Positions 10,961 through 24,420 are shown, counted from the stretch's first letter. The stretch: DNA of 64,000 bases from Otis tarda (GCA_026413225.1 CM048591.1:38409803-38473802), one strand, 5' to 3'. Notes: generated by a model from the letters alone, not told the origin. Made by a program: numbers and translations.

Positions 10961-13900
10961 AGTGCAGATTTTACAACAGATATTCTTTGTAAAAGGCTTG
11001 TGACCATTCCCAGTTTATACAGGATTGAAGCTGTGTCAGTTGCTATTCTGTTGGTAGGTGCTATTTCTATTCTTAGAGAAGATGGGTGAAAAATGATCAG
11101 ATTTTTAAGTCAAACACATTTCTGAGTTAAACATTATTTTTCATTTTCACTTGCTGGAATGTACATGTGGGTAACCTTAAAAGACAGACAAATATGTTAT
11201 TTTATAACATAAGAAAATACCCCTGAGATTAATTGTGTTGTCTCCTTTTTGACATTTTGGTTTACCTTCTAAATAAATTAATAGTTCAAAATATACTTAG
11301 GCTGGTTAGATTTTGATTACTAGAAGATTAGTAAAATGATATTCCAAGAGATTTTTATAGACTGAATAGGCAGAAAAAGAGTTTTCAATTAAAGCATATT
11401 TCTCTATTTTTTCCTTTCTCAATATACTTTAACTCCATTTCAAACTCAATGATTAATTAACTTTTTTTTTTTGTGAGACAGAAAGAGCTAATATTTGTAT
11501 TAAGCATTCAACACTACTGAAAACATGCTGAATTAAGACATTAAAATTAACAATGTGTTTTAAGACATCACTAACTCCTCAGGTACTACCAGAGAGAAAA
11601 ATCAGTGATGGTACTTCATGGGATACATGTTCATAGGGAAGCTACATCAGATTAGGTGTATAGCAACATTTCTTTTTAACCAGTGGAGCTATGTCAATAG
11701 GCCAGATCAACATCAATAAAATATAAGGGAAAAGTATGTCTTTTCCCTGTCCTTCGAAAAGGTGGAGCCACAAGATCAAAATCATGAAATGTTGAATAGT
11801 TAACTTTAAAAATGTAAATAATTTTTAAAGTGAATGAATTAGAAGATAAGTAGAAAATTAATGTGGAAGAAGCATGTATAGAGTTTGAGTAAATTCAATT
11901 ACTTGCATTCTTTAAGTATTTTTCTTATTTTTTCAAAAAGGAATTTTTTTCTTTGTTTTTGGAATAATTTTGGTTGCATTTTATAATGATTAACTTAAAA
12001 AGCCAAATTTTGTAGCTGGTATCATATTGTGCTGGTAGATGATATTAAGTGCACAGTAACTCAGTTATCTGATATATAGAAATTCAGAAAGTTTATGTCT
12101 ATTTTTGATAATGCCCCAATAAAATTTCATTATACTTCTCAGCTAGTCAAAGCATCAACAAAAAATATTGCTCCTAACAAGAGTGCTAATATTGCTCTGA
12201 GTATCTTTACACACAGACACCTATGGAATTTGCTGAAAGTTGTGGGTTTTTTAAAATATCTCTATTAGTAACAGAATGATGGATGAATTGGAGAAGAGAA
12301 AAAAAATTATTGGTGGGCCTTTCAGAAAATGTTTTCTAGTTTCAGGGAAAGCAATCACTAGAAGACACAAGGAAACCATAACTATAAAGTCTACAGCCAC
12401 TTTGTCTCATTTATCTTACAGACTTGGTAAGCATTAAGGAAATAAGGTAACCATACCATAAAATATTTGAGCCAGCAGTACGGGAGCTGGAAAAGGGACC
12501 TACATTTGTCTCTCAGCAGCTTTGTTGTACCACATAAAGCACTTCTTTCTGTTATAGAAATACCAAAGAGCTCTGATAACTCTGTTCCCTCTGCACACAG
12601 CCATCACAGCTTCATATGTGGGATGGTAAGTCATCCAATAAAGCCTTAAATATCTCCTCCACATCACAACTTCGGCCACATCTGATAATACATAAGGCAG
12701 CTATATTTGTTGACCTATTAGTTTCTCAATGGGCATTTCTGCCAGGGCTATGGCGGTCATAGGAAAATGCCATGGTGAAAAAGAGGTGCTTACTCTGCCA
12801 CAGTATTTGCTGCCTAGCATTGCCAAAATGCCAAACTGCCATCTTTAGATGATGTTGTCAAAATCTGAGAGGCAGAACCACAATGGCATTGATTCCCCTT
12901 TCTTCCACTGGGACCCAGAGAGGACTGAGTCAGCATTAAAAGTTGACAGCACTTGCTGAGGTGTGCTCAGGAAGCTAAATCAGAGCATTCCAAAGGTGGT
13001 TTCAGGCAGCAGAATTCCTTTGGAGCCCTTGGCAAAGACTAAACCTGTCTGTCTTCTCTTAGATGATTTTGCCAAGAGCATACCAGGCCAAGCTTGAGCA
13101 GAATATTACCATTGGATCTGCTTGTCATTAGGCAAGTGAAATTGTCTTTCTAGCTTAAAGGGGGTGGGGGAGAGGGTTCTACTTGGATGGAAATGAAATA
13201 CGGACAAATAAATAATATATGGGATTCCCTTACAGAAGAGTAACCATTACACCCGTGTTGTGGGGACATAAATATATGCACATTTAGTTCAGCTATTTAA
13301 ATATTTCACGTAGCTATTTGCATATATTTGCTCTAACAAGGTTTCAATATTTCCAAACAAGTGGTCTGCATCACTGTTGATAGCAGATCAGTTGCTTAAA
13401 GAACTTCTATTCAGAAGAGTTTATATTTGAAAGAATAGCACGTACTTCACTGAAAAAAAAACATTACTCAGCAGGCATCTCACTCAGGCCCACACGGACT
13501 AAAAAAACATGTTCCAGAGCTGAAATATTACAGCTTGTTTGCACCTGAAGGTACCAAAAAGTGATTTACTGTTGGCAAGTTTACCCACAAAAATTCAATT
13601 TGAATGTTTATTCGGAACTGTACCAGTGCTAGCATGTCTTACTGGGGAATAATCTAACTGGCAATGTCACATAAAACACTGAGTGAAAAGCAGTGTAGAG
13701 GCAAGCTCTCCATTCTCTAAACGTATTCCATGTGAAACAAGGTTAGGAGGCAGGCAGCTGGCATGGAAGGATTTGCCATTAATAGAATATGAACAGGCAT
13801 GGCAGAGGAGATAAATAGACAGACATTTATTTCTTTTATGCACTCTCAAACAAATACACACTGTATTTTTGTCTTCCTTTCTCATTAATGTTGCTGCTTT

Positions 13901-14322
13901 TCCATAAAAATATGAAAAGAGTGATAGGATGGGGAAGATTCTGTCCTACTTTACATTGCACCTCAAGAATGGTCTGAAGCTTGTGCAAGGGGCTTGTAAC
14001 CACTGTTTACACGGAAAAATATCAAATCTGCATCTTATCCACTCTCCAGTGCACCAAGCTGGGAGCTCATCCACTGCCCTCCAGTGACGAAGCTTTTTAT
14101 AATGGTACACATCAGTTAAATTAGGATCCTGACAGATCCATGCCCACTGGGCAGATCCAAAGTCCTTTAAAATCAATGAATAGATTCAGGCCACCACTGC
14201 TGTCTCCTGCCAGCTTTTCTGCACTGGGGAAAGAGCACAGGCTAAAGAGTTGTTTTGGCAATCATCAGACTGCCTACCCCATCCGAATAACTAGGAGAGA
14301 GCCAACAGGCAAATGTCTAATT

Positions 14323-14361
14323 AAAAATAAAAAAAATAAAAAAAAAAAGAAAAAGCAAACA
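14323..14361 (+). repeat. A-rich simple sequence
   Basis: Runs of A are interrupted by single T or G residues (AAAAATAAAAAAAATAAA type). The tract ends an unremarkable unique stretch. It could be an old poly(A) tail, but no upstream retrocopy is recognisable. Confidence 0.7.
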
Positions 14362-17300
14362 CGAACAATAAAACCCAGAGGGAATCTTCCAGTTATTTCT
14401 ATTAGATAGATCCAAACAAGCTGTTCTTAATACCAAGAGCAAATTATTCTCAGTATTAGAACCCATTCCAGGCGATTTGCAAAACTAGATCAGCAGTTCA
14501 TCTCATCTAGCATCCTCTTCCTAGTTCTGCTGGATATTTCAAAGGAACTGTACAATTTCACAACTCATCTAATCATATAAATCTACACAACTGGGAATCT
14601 TTTTGTCCCATTGCCCAGCTGGTAATCAGCATATGCCCTGAAGCATGAGGATTGGTTGGAGAGAAGATAAAAGCAGAGGAGAGCAGAAATAATAATGTGA
14701 CTTAATTCAGCTATTGCTTTAGACCCTAATGGATCCCACCACAAATTAATTCTTCATAGTACAAATGCCCTGTGGTAATGCTCTGAACTACAGATGGATC
14801 AGCTGTGTCATGTGCACCTAAAAGGCTGGTGCAAAGGTGCTAGATTTTAAAGGAAGGATAACTTGGTATTCATATATAGAACACTGTTTGTGTACTAACA
14901 GAGAACAGTGGGAACAGATCTTTGATGCCCAGGAAATAAATGTGTTCCTTCTTCTCAGCAGTTTCGCTGTCTACACCACTGGATAGCCCAAGCTTTGTGC
15001 CCTTATTCTTTATTCAGCTCACTAGTCAATTTATTTTGAAGACCAGAAAGAGTTAGAATGCCTGGGGTCAGTCAGAATGGTAAATACTCTGTATTTCTAC
15101 CTGTGCTGTGTTCTTCAACAGTGCCAATGAAACCAGAAAAAGGAAACAGTGTGCCTTGTCCTATCATGGGATTGGCATTTGCAGGTCGGTAACCATTATG
15201 TTTACCTTTAGGCAGTCATTCTGCAGGACAGCACTTGAGGTACCAGGCAAAGCAATAACCACAGCACCAGCATTGGCTTCCACATCTCTGTTAGCTGTCT
15301 TTATATTTCCAACCCAGCACAGTAGCCTGTGGGAAGTGGACTGACAGAAATGTTTGGCCATTAGCAGACTCTTTTGTGCTGTTACCTCTTTTATTGTGTT
15401 TGTAAATGGCTTTTTTTTTTTTCTCCAAGGCTGAAACAGACAGCCTGCAGCGGCAGCCTAGAGAAAGCAGGCATCACCAAGATAGGACAGCAAGGATGAG
15501 TGATGAATTGCACTGACACGTTTGTGGTGATAGGATCCTATGAGCGATGCAGAGAAAGAAGGCCAAGGGGGAGTCATTGCCTTCATGCTCAGTAGCTGGA
15601 GAGCAATTGTACTAGCTGAATGTCTGTGCTTGAATAGTGAAAGTCAAGGTGAGGGACACACATATTGAAAGCTGCCCATTCTGATGTCTGCTCTCTATGC
15701 TGCCTCCTAAGCTAACATGCTTCGTAGAAATAGTAATCAGAAACTGACAATAACAGAACAGTGATGAAAAGGAGGATGCAGGTTGCATGAAATTATAGGT
15801 TGTCATTTATTGCAATTGAACAACAAAAAGATACCAGATGAGGAAAAAGGGAGTTGAGTGTGTGGTTTATGTGACTAGATAGATCTCTGCTACATTTCAT
15901 CCTTACTGTTAGATATGCTTGCTAGCCTCTACTCGCTAATAATCTTCTTAAGCACAAAACCACAAAACAAATGAGGTTAGATTGCAGCATGCAGCTTCAG
16001 TCTCACTGCAGATCAGGGATAGTATGAGTTACCATCAACACAGGTCACTCAGAGAGAGCTGCAACATTTGGCCCTGAGCAATCTGGAGCACAAAGTTACT
16101 AAAGAAAATCTCAAAGAAAATACAGAATTAAGTGAAATGATCTTTACTCTCATGCAGTTACCCAAAGCACTCAGAGGTCAATTGCACTAGTTTGACTGTT
16201 AGTTTCACAGGAGGTGTGACTGAAGTTTAATTTAAGAGGACCTCTTTTCTGTTGAGTCTTACTTTATAAAGACCATCTAAATTGTGGACTTTTGGTGTCC
16301 AGAATATCAAGAGAGATTTTCTGTATTAAAGTTTTGGTTGATCACTTGGGAGAAACTAACCACGTCCTCTTTTTCCTGTTGGAAATGTTAGATTCAGTTG
16401 CTACCTGAAGCAGCAATCCCTTACAAACTTTCTGGGAAGGCACAGGTGCCAGCAAGTTTTCAGAAAATGTCATACATTCTGAATCTGTTGGACTTAATGT
16501 GCCTGCACAACTCAACAGTATATCACGTAAAGAGTAGAAGAGATGTATTATGGATTTGTTGAACTTACTGTGCCTGCAGTGTATATTCCTGTCCAGAATA
16601 TCATGAATGAAAATAAGAAGGGTTAAGGGGGGCAACTAGGGAGAGGTTGCCAAAATGGGTCTTTAAGTGATGTCAGTCCATTCTCTATGGATATGGATGT
16701 TAGTGGAACTGTGCAGCAGATGCTCTCCAGTGTTCTTGATCAAGTATGCTCCAGTATCAAATTATTATTGCTGGACAAAAAACCTAGCACCAGAGACTAA
16801 ATGAAGAATGCAGAGTAAACATTAAAAGAAAAAAAAAAGTGCTCAACAGTATAAAAACATTCCTGTAGACTAGCTGAATAATTTTTCCACTCTGGTGTAT
16901 TTTCCTTTTGCTTTTTTATTCTAAATGATTAAGCCTCTAGTCAATGTAAACCAGACAGAAATATTGATTACATTTCAATCCAGGTCCATATTTGACTTTA
17001 TTTTTTGAATGCCATTCTGCACATTTTCCCAGTGCTTGAATCACAGGAGGGGAATATGTGTAATTTTGTAATGTTCATTTTCTCACAGATGTTAGTTGAA
17101 AAGAAAATAAAACATCTGTGGGGAAGAAGCAGAGAATGAGACAGATGGGAGAAAGAGCATATGTTACCTATACAGTTCTCTCCCTCACCTGATTTCTGAT
17201 TCCCCTTTGGTATGTGTACATCTGAGTTTAAGTAGGAAACTGAAATGAATTTTTCTCTGCTTTTCTCTCATACTGTCACAAGAAAGAAAGAGAAATAAAG

Positions 17301-19819
17301 GCTTTAAAAAATGCATACTTTCCTTTTAAGATAAGATCAGTGAAAAAACCACCAGGAAACATTAAAAGTTCTGGTAGTTTGCTGTGCTTTCCTTATTTAC
17401 CCTGATGTTTCTGCTCACAGCCAAACTCTAACAAACAGACATTCCTGCAGCTCCCTGTGTTCCTCCGCATAGCTTTTTCCTACCTGTCCAGATAATTCAC
17501 ATGTGCATCAACATCTGGGACATCCTCAGATACAAAGAGAATGTTTCTGTTCAAGGCTGTATCTAGTTTGGGAGACACAAACTTACAAATCCTCGCAAAC
17601 ATATTGTGGACTCTTCATTGTCATCTTCAAGGAGTATACTTAGGTTGCTTCCAACAGATAGTAATCTTTTTTTCTCTCTCCAGCTCAATAGACATCACAA
17701 TTTATTGGTATCTGCGTCCACATCTCAGAGAACAACATTTGCAAAGATGTCCTCTTAGGATAATGATTGCTGCCACTTGCACACATTATTTTTTGATGAC
17801 AGCTAGTAGGCTTGTTGTATTTCATATGAGCTTTAAAAGTGCACTTGCTATACCTCTACAGCCTCATTAGTTAGACTTGATCCTGAAAGTCAGTTTTCTG
17901 GATGATTTTATGCAAGATGACAATCATTATGCTAATAATTATCCTCCAAACTAACACTTTAGAAACACCTTTATCAAGCTATCTCAAGAAAAGTCTTTAA
18001 GAAAATGTATATGGTACCTGAGATTCTAATTGGAGGCCCTTTGACAATGAACTAAACAATAGAAATGAAGATATATCCCTGTCTGATATGACAAGATAAA
18101 GCAGGAGGCAAATCTAAGGTCTACTTTAAGGCCTGAGAGGGAGACAGGCTATGTTCTGACTCCATCCACTGAGATAAGGAAAAACTTGAGGAGGATTGTT
18201 CATTTACAGGCAGTAGAGGTATTTATATGGGTATTGCCTGTCACTGTAACCAGAAGCAAAGCCACAACTGCTGCAATCAGAATCCAACCTTGCATTTAAC
18301 TTCTAATAACAAAATTTTCCTATGTTTTGGTTTGGTAGTGAAAAAATCCAGCATTTTGTCTGCTTCTAATAGATCTGGCTTTGCCTTTAATACCTAACAG
18401 GAGGAATGTTCTCACAATGTGATTCAGGATAGTGTCAGTAAACTAGAAAGTGCTCCAAGAATAAGAGGTTAAAATATTTGTCCCTGGAGATAAAGTATAA
18501 AATGGATAGCTGTGCTGTTTTAAAAAGAGTGTTACATTTAAAATGTAGATAGTATATAGATATCCTATGATGAAAAGAACGATAGCTCTACCATACTGTT
18601 GGCTATGGCTTGCTTTACCTTCTGTATCCTTTAGAGATGTGATGTCTACAGAGCACTTGTGAAGCACTTTCAGTCTGATTTTGGGATACTCTGCCTAGAG
18701 CCACTTTTTAAAAAACATTAATTGTAGTGGGACATTAGTCTAATAAAAGGAAAGATACCTCCTTTTCTAAAGTAATTACATTGGAAAGGAAGGCACAGAT
18801 ATTGTCTTTAAACAGCTAACAGTTTTGATCCCTGTGATCCTTATGGCAGCTCCTTCTCCAAAAAATATGCAAGAACAAATAAAAACCCAAAATTACCCCC
18901 AAATTTACCCCAAATTCTACAGTAGGTTCCTACTTTTAAGTGAAGGACTAAACTTACATACAAGATGTGAACAAAAGGATATCCTTTTCTTTATGTATAT
19001 GTTAACTTTCAGTTACAATAATTTTTCCTGCACTACTTTGTAAATGAATCATTTAGTGTATAACCCTGGCTGTTGCTTGCCTCTCTCCATAATTGGTACT
19101 TTATAGTTGTCAGCATTTATTATAGTACATCACCAGTGCAATCCATTCATGACCTGAAATAATGACCCTCTAATAGGATCAGGGGACATTTAAAGTTCCT
19201 CTTTTCATATAGTTTGCAGTCTCTTATGAGCAGAACAATCAAAATTCATTACCTAAAGGATCTTCTGTTGTTGAACATTCAGACTCATTTGCAATCATCA
19301 TCGGTCTGGGCTAGCCTTAAGTGCTACAGAAACTATGAAGCTCAAGTCGACCCTGGTCACCGTGTCACCTTGGCCTTTTGACAAAGGAGTATTAATGATG
19401 AAACTCCACTGCTGAAAACTATGTTTGCACAAAGTACCACCTTGCTGATATGAACATAACCATAATTGCTACGTATTCACAATTTAATAGGTAGTGTAAG
19501 CGTTCCTACAATAAACTCTCCCAGAAATGGCAAATATTCAGTACGCTCATTTTCAGGCTAGCAAAACACTGGAAACCATTAGTGTTAGCTTTAATAAACA
19601 TAGGAAAGTATTTAGGGTGGTAGGCAGTGGAGCTAGGTTCTCTGGGATATGCAGCAAAAGATGGTTTCACAGTCTAATCTAGCAAATAAATCAAATGTAA
19701 TGCTATAAAGCCAAAAAGTCCAATGGCTAGCTATAGTTTTGAGTCTTCCATTTATTTTGTTTGTTTTTCAGTATGCTGACAAATAATTTTTGTTCCATTG
19801 TATCACATATAAGCATATC

Positions 19820-20862
19820 TGTTTTGGGTGTCAATGCCCAGTTTTCTGAGGCGTAAGGGGTGTGCTGCAGGGGTGGCCTCTGAGGATGGCCCAGCTTGTG
19901 TCTGGCCTAGCTTGTCCCAGCCAGCTGCAGCAGATGGACCATGGGACATAGCTGAGCCCCTCAGCCAAGATGGTGGCATCTCCTTGGTAACATATTTAAG
20001 AAGGGGTAAAAAATGCTGCAGGGCAGTGATGAGATAGAGAAGTGAAAAATCATGTGAGAGAAGCAGCCCTTCAGACACCTTTGTCAGTGAAGAAGGAGAG
20101 AGAGGAGGTGCTCCAGATGCCAGAGCAGAGATTCCCCTGCAGCCTGTGACGCAGCCCATGGGGAGGCCGGTTGTCCTCCTGCAGCCTGTGGAGGTCTGCG
20201 GAGGAGCTGAGATCCACCTGCAGCCCGTGGAGGATCCCATGCTGCAGCAAGTATACATGCTCTAACGGAAGCTTCAGCGCATGGAGAGCCCACACAGGAG
20301 CAGTTTTTCAGGCAGGTGTGGTGACTCATGGGGTATCCATGTTAGAGCAGGTTTACCCTGAAAGACCATACCCCATGGAAAGGACTCATGCTGTAGCAGT
20401 TTTTGAAGAATTGCAGCCCATGGGAAGGACCCACAATGGAGCGGTTTATGGAGGACTGCAGCCTGTGGGAGGGACCCCACAGTGGAGCAGGGAAACAGTG
20501 TGAGGAGGAAAGAGCAGCAGAGAGGAACTGTTACGGACTGACCGCAACCACCATTCCTCATCTCCCTTGCCCTGCTTGGGGGCAGGGAGAGGTAGAAGAG
20601 CTGGGAATGAAGATACGAAGTTGAGCCTGAGGTGAGGGCTAGGAGGAAGATGGTGTTAGTTTTATCTTTGTTTCTCACTATCCCACTCTATTTTTAATTA
20701 GCAATTAATTAAATTGTTCTGTTTGTGATGGTAATTGATATATGATCTCCCTGTCTTTATGCTGAACCACAAGCTGCTTCATCTCATTTCTCCTCTGTCT
20801 TGTTAAAGAGAGGAAAGCAGCTGGGTGGGTGTCCAGCAGCCCATCACATTTAAACAACCACA
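19820..20862 (+). mobile_element. Solo LTR-D, older ERVL-like LTR
   Basis: This 1043-bp element begins TGTTTTGG and ends AACCACA. It is flanked by an exact 5-bp duplication, ATATC, at 19815-19819 and 20863-20867. TG...CA ends with 5-bp duplications fit class III (ERVL-like) endogenous retroviruses. No tRNA primer site, gag, pol or env follows, so it is a solo LTR left by LTR-LTR recombination. Its middle matches LTR-A, -B and -C: a CATATTTAAG TATA-like box near 19990-20000, a GTCAGTGAAGAAGGAG block, and a tandem module built on CTGCAGCCCATGG. The first 150 bases and the last 300 differ strongly, so it is an older or separate subfamily. No AATAAA was found in the expected region. Open frames inside are by-products of the repeat. 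Confidence 0.92.
20171..20510 (+). repeat. Degenerate minisatellite inside LTR-D
   Basis: A module containing GCAGCCCATGG, then GGACCC, then a GGAGCAG-type block recurs with a period of roughly 40-45 bases. The clearest copies are in the right half (about 20390-20495). The same module appears in LTR-A, -B and -C. Such internal tandem structure explains LTR length variation and produces stop-free frames on both strands. The repeat was read by eye, so period and copy boundaries are approximate. Confidence 0.75.
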
Positions 20863-22051
20863 ATATCCTTTGCTTTCTAGCAACACAAATGCTTGGTTAA
20901 GACCAGAGAGTTTCCAAGAAGCATTGATACAGACACTCCCAACACCTTGGAGGTTTTCTTCCAGTTCCTCCATTTGAATTAGCTCATTAGGATTACAATT
21001 AATGAGCAAAAGAGTTTGGTGTTTCTTCAAATATTTTGTGTACACCCTCTGCTATTCTCTGTAATAGGACTATCTCATAGTCTTACTACCAAGTTACTAT
21101 CTTGATATTACACAATTAACCTCCTTCAGCTGCATTATAATGCTCCTACTTGCATTGGACAGTTATAGATTAAGTTTTGTGGGAGGCACTTGGTTCCAAA
21201 GCTTTGCTTGACAGGGCCAAAATGTAAGGAGAGAAAAAAAAAACGTTCACATAAGAAAAACACAGAAGAGCTCAACTATGCCTTACAATTACATCCAGAG
21301 TAACTAAACAAACTAAACACATGCTCCCTTTTCCCAAACTATCAAGCAAAGAATAAATGCTTCTCAGGTAGCTTAGACAGAGTACTCAAAACCTCCACTC
21401 ACTTACATTGTGCATAAATACAGTAATCTATAAAAATGCTCTTATTATAGTAGGATGGAGTAGTATATAAATGCCCACATATAAAATTTTCACTAATTCT
21501 ACCTTTTTTTTTTTTGTAAGAGGCAGAATGAACATCAATAGTTTACCATTTTCAACAGATATAACTGCTCTATTTTCATCTAAAATGGCTTTAGCATGAA
21601 ATTACTTGGGAAAAATATGCCATCATGTTTGCAGAAGGCATTTTTGCTGAATAAACCCTATTCTTACAGGCACAGGGCTACTGCAAGTAGGAGAGGGCAA
21701 GTGAACAAAATCACAAACCTCGCTTCCTCTCCATATCATATAAAACATCCAAGTGGAAACCAGAGCTCACACATTGAAGACTAATGCTACAATCCTGTTG
21801 GTACTTAAAATTTAGCTATTGTCAGAGCTGCCAGCTCCATCAGGTAGCTTTGCTGTGTCAATATGGATTATTGCCATGCCCAAACCTCTGTGCCTCACCA
21901 CGCATGGGAATCCCTATGCTTTGAAGATGTCATGCAGGTTTTGAAAAATGCTTCATGAAGAAGAGCTGCAATGAAGGCATCTTCAGGAACAATTTGCATG
22001 GGAAGCTGCATAAACCAAGAAGGAATGTAATCTAAAGGGAAGACCATGTCA
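20863..22051. other. Unique non-coding sequence
   Basis: This is the AT-rich spacer between LTR-D and the first plus-strand CR1. There is a T run near 21505-21515 and short open frames of at most 80 codons. Nothing else was recognised. Confidence 0.6.
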
Positions 22052-23181
22052 GCCACAGGGAAGGGCAACCAACATCATCTACCTGGACTTGTGGAAGGCA
22101 TTTGACACTGTCCCGCACCACATCCTTGTATCTAAGCTGGAGAGACATGGATTTGACAGATGGTCCACTTCATGGATAAGGAATTGGCTAGATGGTTGCA
22201 GTCAAAGAGTTGTGGTCAATGGCTTGATGTCCAAGTGGAGACCAGTGATGTGTGGCATTCTTCAGGGGTGTCTATTGGGTTTAACATTTTCGTTGATCAT
22301 ATGGACAATGGGATTGAGTGCACCCTCAGCAAGTTTTTGACAACACCAAGCTATGTGGTGTGGTTGATATGCTGGAGGAAAGGGATGCCATCCAAAGGGA
22401 CCTTGACAGGCTGGAGAAGTGGGCCCGTGCAAACCTCATGAAGTTCAACAAGGCCAAGTGCAAGGTCCTGCACATAGGTCAGGGAAACCCCTGCTATCAA
22501 TACAAGTTGGGGAACAAAGGGATTGAGAGCAGCCTTGCAGAGAAGGACTTGGGGGTACTGGTGGACGAAAAGCTGGACATGAGCTGGCAATGTGCACTCA
22601 CAGCCCAGAAAGCCAGCCACATCCTGGACTGTATCAAAAGAAGCACAGCCAGCAGGTTGAGGAAGGTCCTCTACTCTGCTCTCATAAGACCCCACTGGAG
22701 TACCGCGTCCAGCTCAGTACAGGAAAGACATCAACCTGTTGGAGTGGGTCTAGAGGAGGGCCACAAAAATGATCAAAGGGATGGAAGTCCTCTCCCATGA
22801 AGAAAGGCTGAGAGAAATGCAATTGTTCAGCCTGGAGAAAAGAAGGCTCCAGGGAGAGCTTATTGCGGCCTTTCAATACCTAAAGGGGGCTTATAGGAAA
22901 GACAGGGACAAACTTTTTACCAGGGCCTGTTGCAACAGGACAAGGGGTTATGATTTCAAAGTAAAAGTGGATAGATTTAGACTAGACATAATGGAGAAAT
23001 TTTTTACAATGAGGGTTGTAGAACACTGGAACAGGTTGTCCAGAGAGGTGGTAGATGCCCCATCCCTGGAAACATTCAAGGCCAGGTTGGGTGAGCCTCT
23101 GATGTCCCTGCTCCTTGCAGGGAGGTTGGACTGGATGACCTTTAAAGATCCCTTCCATCCCAAACTATTCTATGATTCTAT
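22052..23181 (+). mobile_element. CR1 LINE, 5'-truncated, about 1.13 kb
   Basis: The element starts within the reverse transcriptase region of ORF2 and runs to a classic 3' end: GGTTGGACTGGATGACC, TTTAAAGATCCCTTCC, then ACTATTCTATGATTCTAT. The 5' start is approximate, since similarity to CR1 becomes clear from about 22052. It lies in the same orientation as the second CR1 500 bases downstream. The two differ in 3' UTR sequence, so they are separate insertions from different subfamilies and not one split copy. The copy has frameshifts and cannot move on its own. Confidence 0.96.
22086..23130 (+). pseudogene. CR1 ORF2 remnant (RT domain to C-terminus)
   Basis: The first frame holds reverse transcriptase motif A ([15 protein letters not shown]) near 22095-22140. 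A motif B-like GILQG follows at about 22257-22271. The frame then shifts: [16 protein letters not shown] is read in another phase, and a one-base loss near 22336 destroys the FADD catalytic motif that normally follows SKF. The reading returns in later frames to conserved C-terminal blocks, LEKWARANLMKFNKAKCKVLH (about 22410), KDLGVLVDEKLDMSWQCALTA, HWSTASS and VEHWNRLSREVVDAPSLETF (near 23013-23072). At least three frame changes are visible, so the gene is dead. Confidence 0.93.
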
Positions 23182-23699
23182 AAGATTTCCTTTAACAATG
23201 ACAGAAAAATTCTAGCAAACTTGTAAAGTCACTGAATAAACTGCAGAGAAGTGGGAACATAGTTCTTATCTCTCTCATTGCCACATATAATGTTCCAGAA
23301 AGCAATGGTTACTATTTTGAAAAAAATAACCAAACCTGAAAATGGGCAAGTTATACGTATTTTGTCACCTACTGTAGTGTAGTCTGCAGATGGTTTGCTC
23401 ATAGGCAGAACTTCTTCCTCCTTGCCATTTATCAAAGCTTGTTTCCAACATAGTATTTGAGTTTGAGAATGCTCTAAACAAACAAAATACTAACCACTAC
23501 TTCTTTTTGCTAATTTGAAAATAATCTTAAACACAGAGAAAATGTGCAAAATTTTTTCTATGGAAAGCTTCCAAATTCTTAATTCCCAAAATTTCTCAAT
23601 AAAAGAATATACTTCATCTCTTACATTATGGATATTTTCATTCTGTAGTGTAAAATAAAAAAAAGAAAACCAGTTGAAATTATTACAAACCAATTGAAG
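23182..23699. other. Spacer between two CR1 elements
   Basis: About 500 bases of AT-rich sequence carry short minus-strand frames of at most 77 codons. No element was recognised. Confidence 0.6.
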
Positions 23700-23749
23700 C
23701 AGGTGACTAGGAAAAGCCAACACAGACTTACCAAATGCAAGTCATGCCA

Positions 23750-24410
23750 GACTAACATCACCTTCTACAACAAGACAACATCTTCTATCGACATGGGGAA
23801 AGAAGTGGATGTTGTTTAGGACTTCAGCACAGCATTTAACACTGTTTCCCAAAGCCTTCTCCTGGACAAACTGTCAAGGTACAGATTGGATGGATGGTCT
23901 GTGAAGTAAGTAGGAAATTGTTTCTCAGGCTGCTCTCAGAGATGAGTGATCAACGTTTTTTACTCAGGCTGGCAGCCTGTCACAAGTGGGGTCCCCGAGA
24001 GATCAATACCGGTTCCCACATTGTTCAATGTTTTCATAAGTGATCTGGATGATGCAACTCAAAGCACCCTCACCAAGTTTGCTGATGACATTAATCTAGG
24101 TGGTGAGTTGGACATGTCAGAGGGAAGAGCCATTGTTCAGAGACCTGGTTGGAATAGTGGGCTAGCAAGAACTGTATGAAGTGTAACAAAGACAAGTGCA
24201 AAATCCTGCATCTGGGAAGACATAACCAAAGAGCCCAGTACAGGTTAGGATCTGTATGGCTGAAGACCAGCATTGCTGTAAGGGACCTGAGGGTCCTGGT
24301 GGACAACAAGCTAAACATGAGTCACCAGTACACTGCTTCAGCCAGCAAAGCAAATTGCGTCCTGAGCTGCATCCTCTGGGGCATTACCAGCAAAGACAGA
24401 GATGTGATCA
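23750..24410 (+). pseudogene. CR1 ORF2 remnant with FADD motif
   Basis: Conserved RT text is visible in pieces. A diverged motif A reads DFSTAFNTVSQSLLLDKL near 23820-23875. In the frame at 23946-24179, SGVPERS (normally close to GVPQGS, motif B) is followed by LFNVFISDLDD and TKFADDINLGG, so the FADD catalytic aspartates survive. In-frame stops and shifts lie upstream and downstream. The C-terminal part continues as CNKDKCKILHLGRHNQRAQY and VRDLRVLVDNKLNMSHQY up to the nested insert. It is non-functional. Confidence 0.9.
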
Positions 24411-24420
24411 ACTCACTCTT

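Larger units (their letters stand above)
10301..19819. other. Unique non-coding sequence
   Basis: No gene or mobile element was recognised. Open frames are at most 125 codons (10256-10633, minus), and that frame partly overlaps the CR1 boundary and an opposite-strand frame. Simple tracts include T runs near 11461-11472 and 15412-15422, and an A-rich tract near 14323-14361. Stretches at 10600-10960 and 12740-13130 are free of simple repeats and look like candidate conserved non-coding DNA, but conservation cannot be tested from one sequence. Confidence 0.55.
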
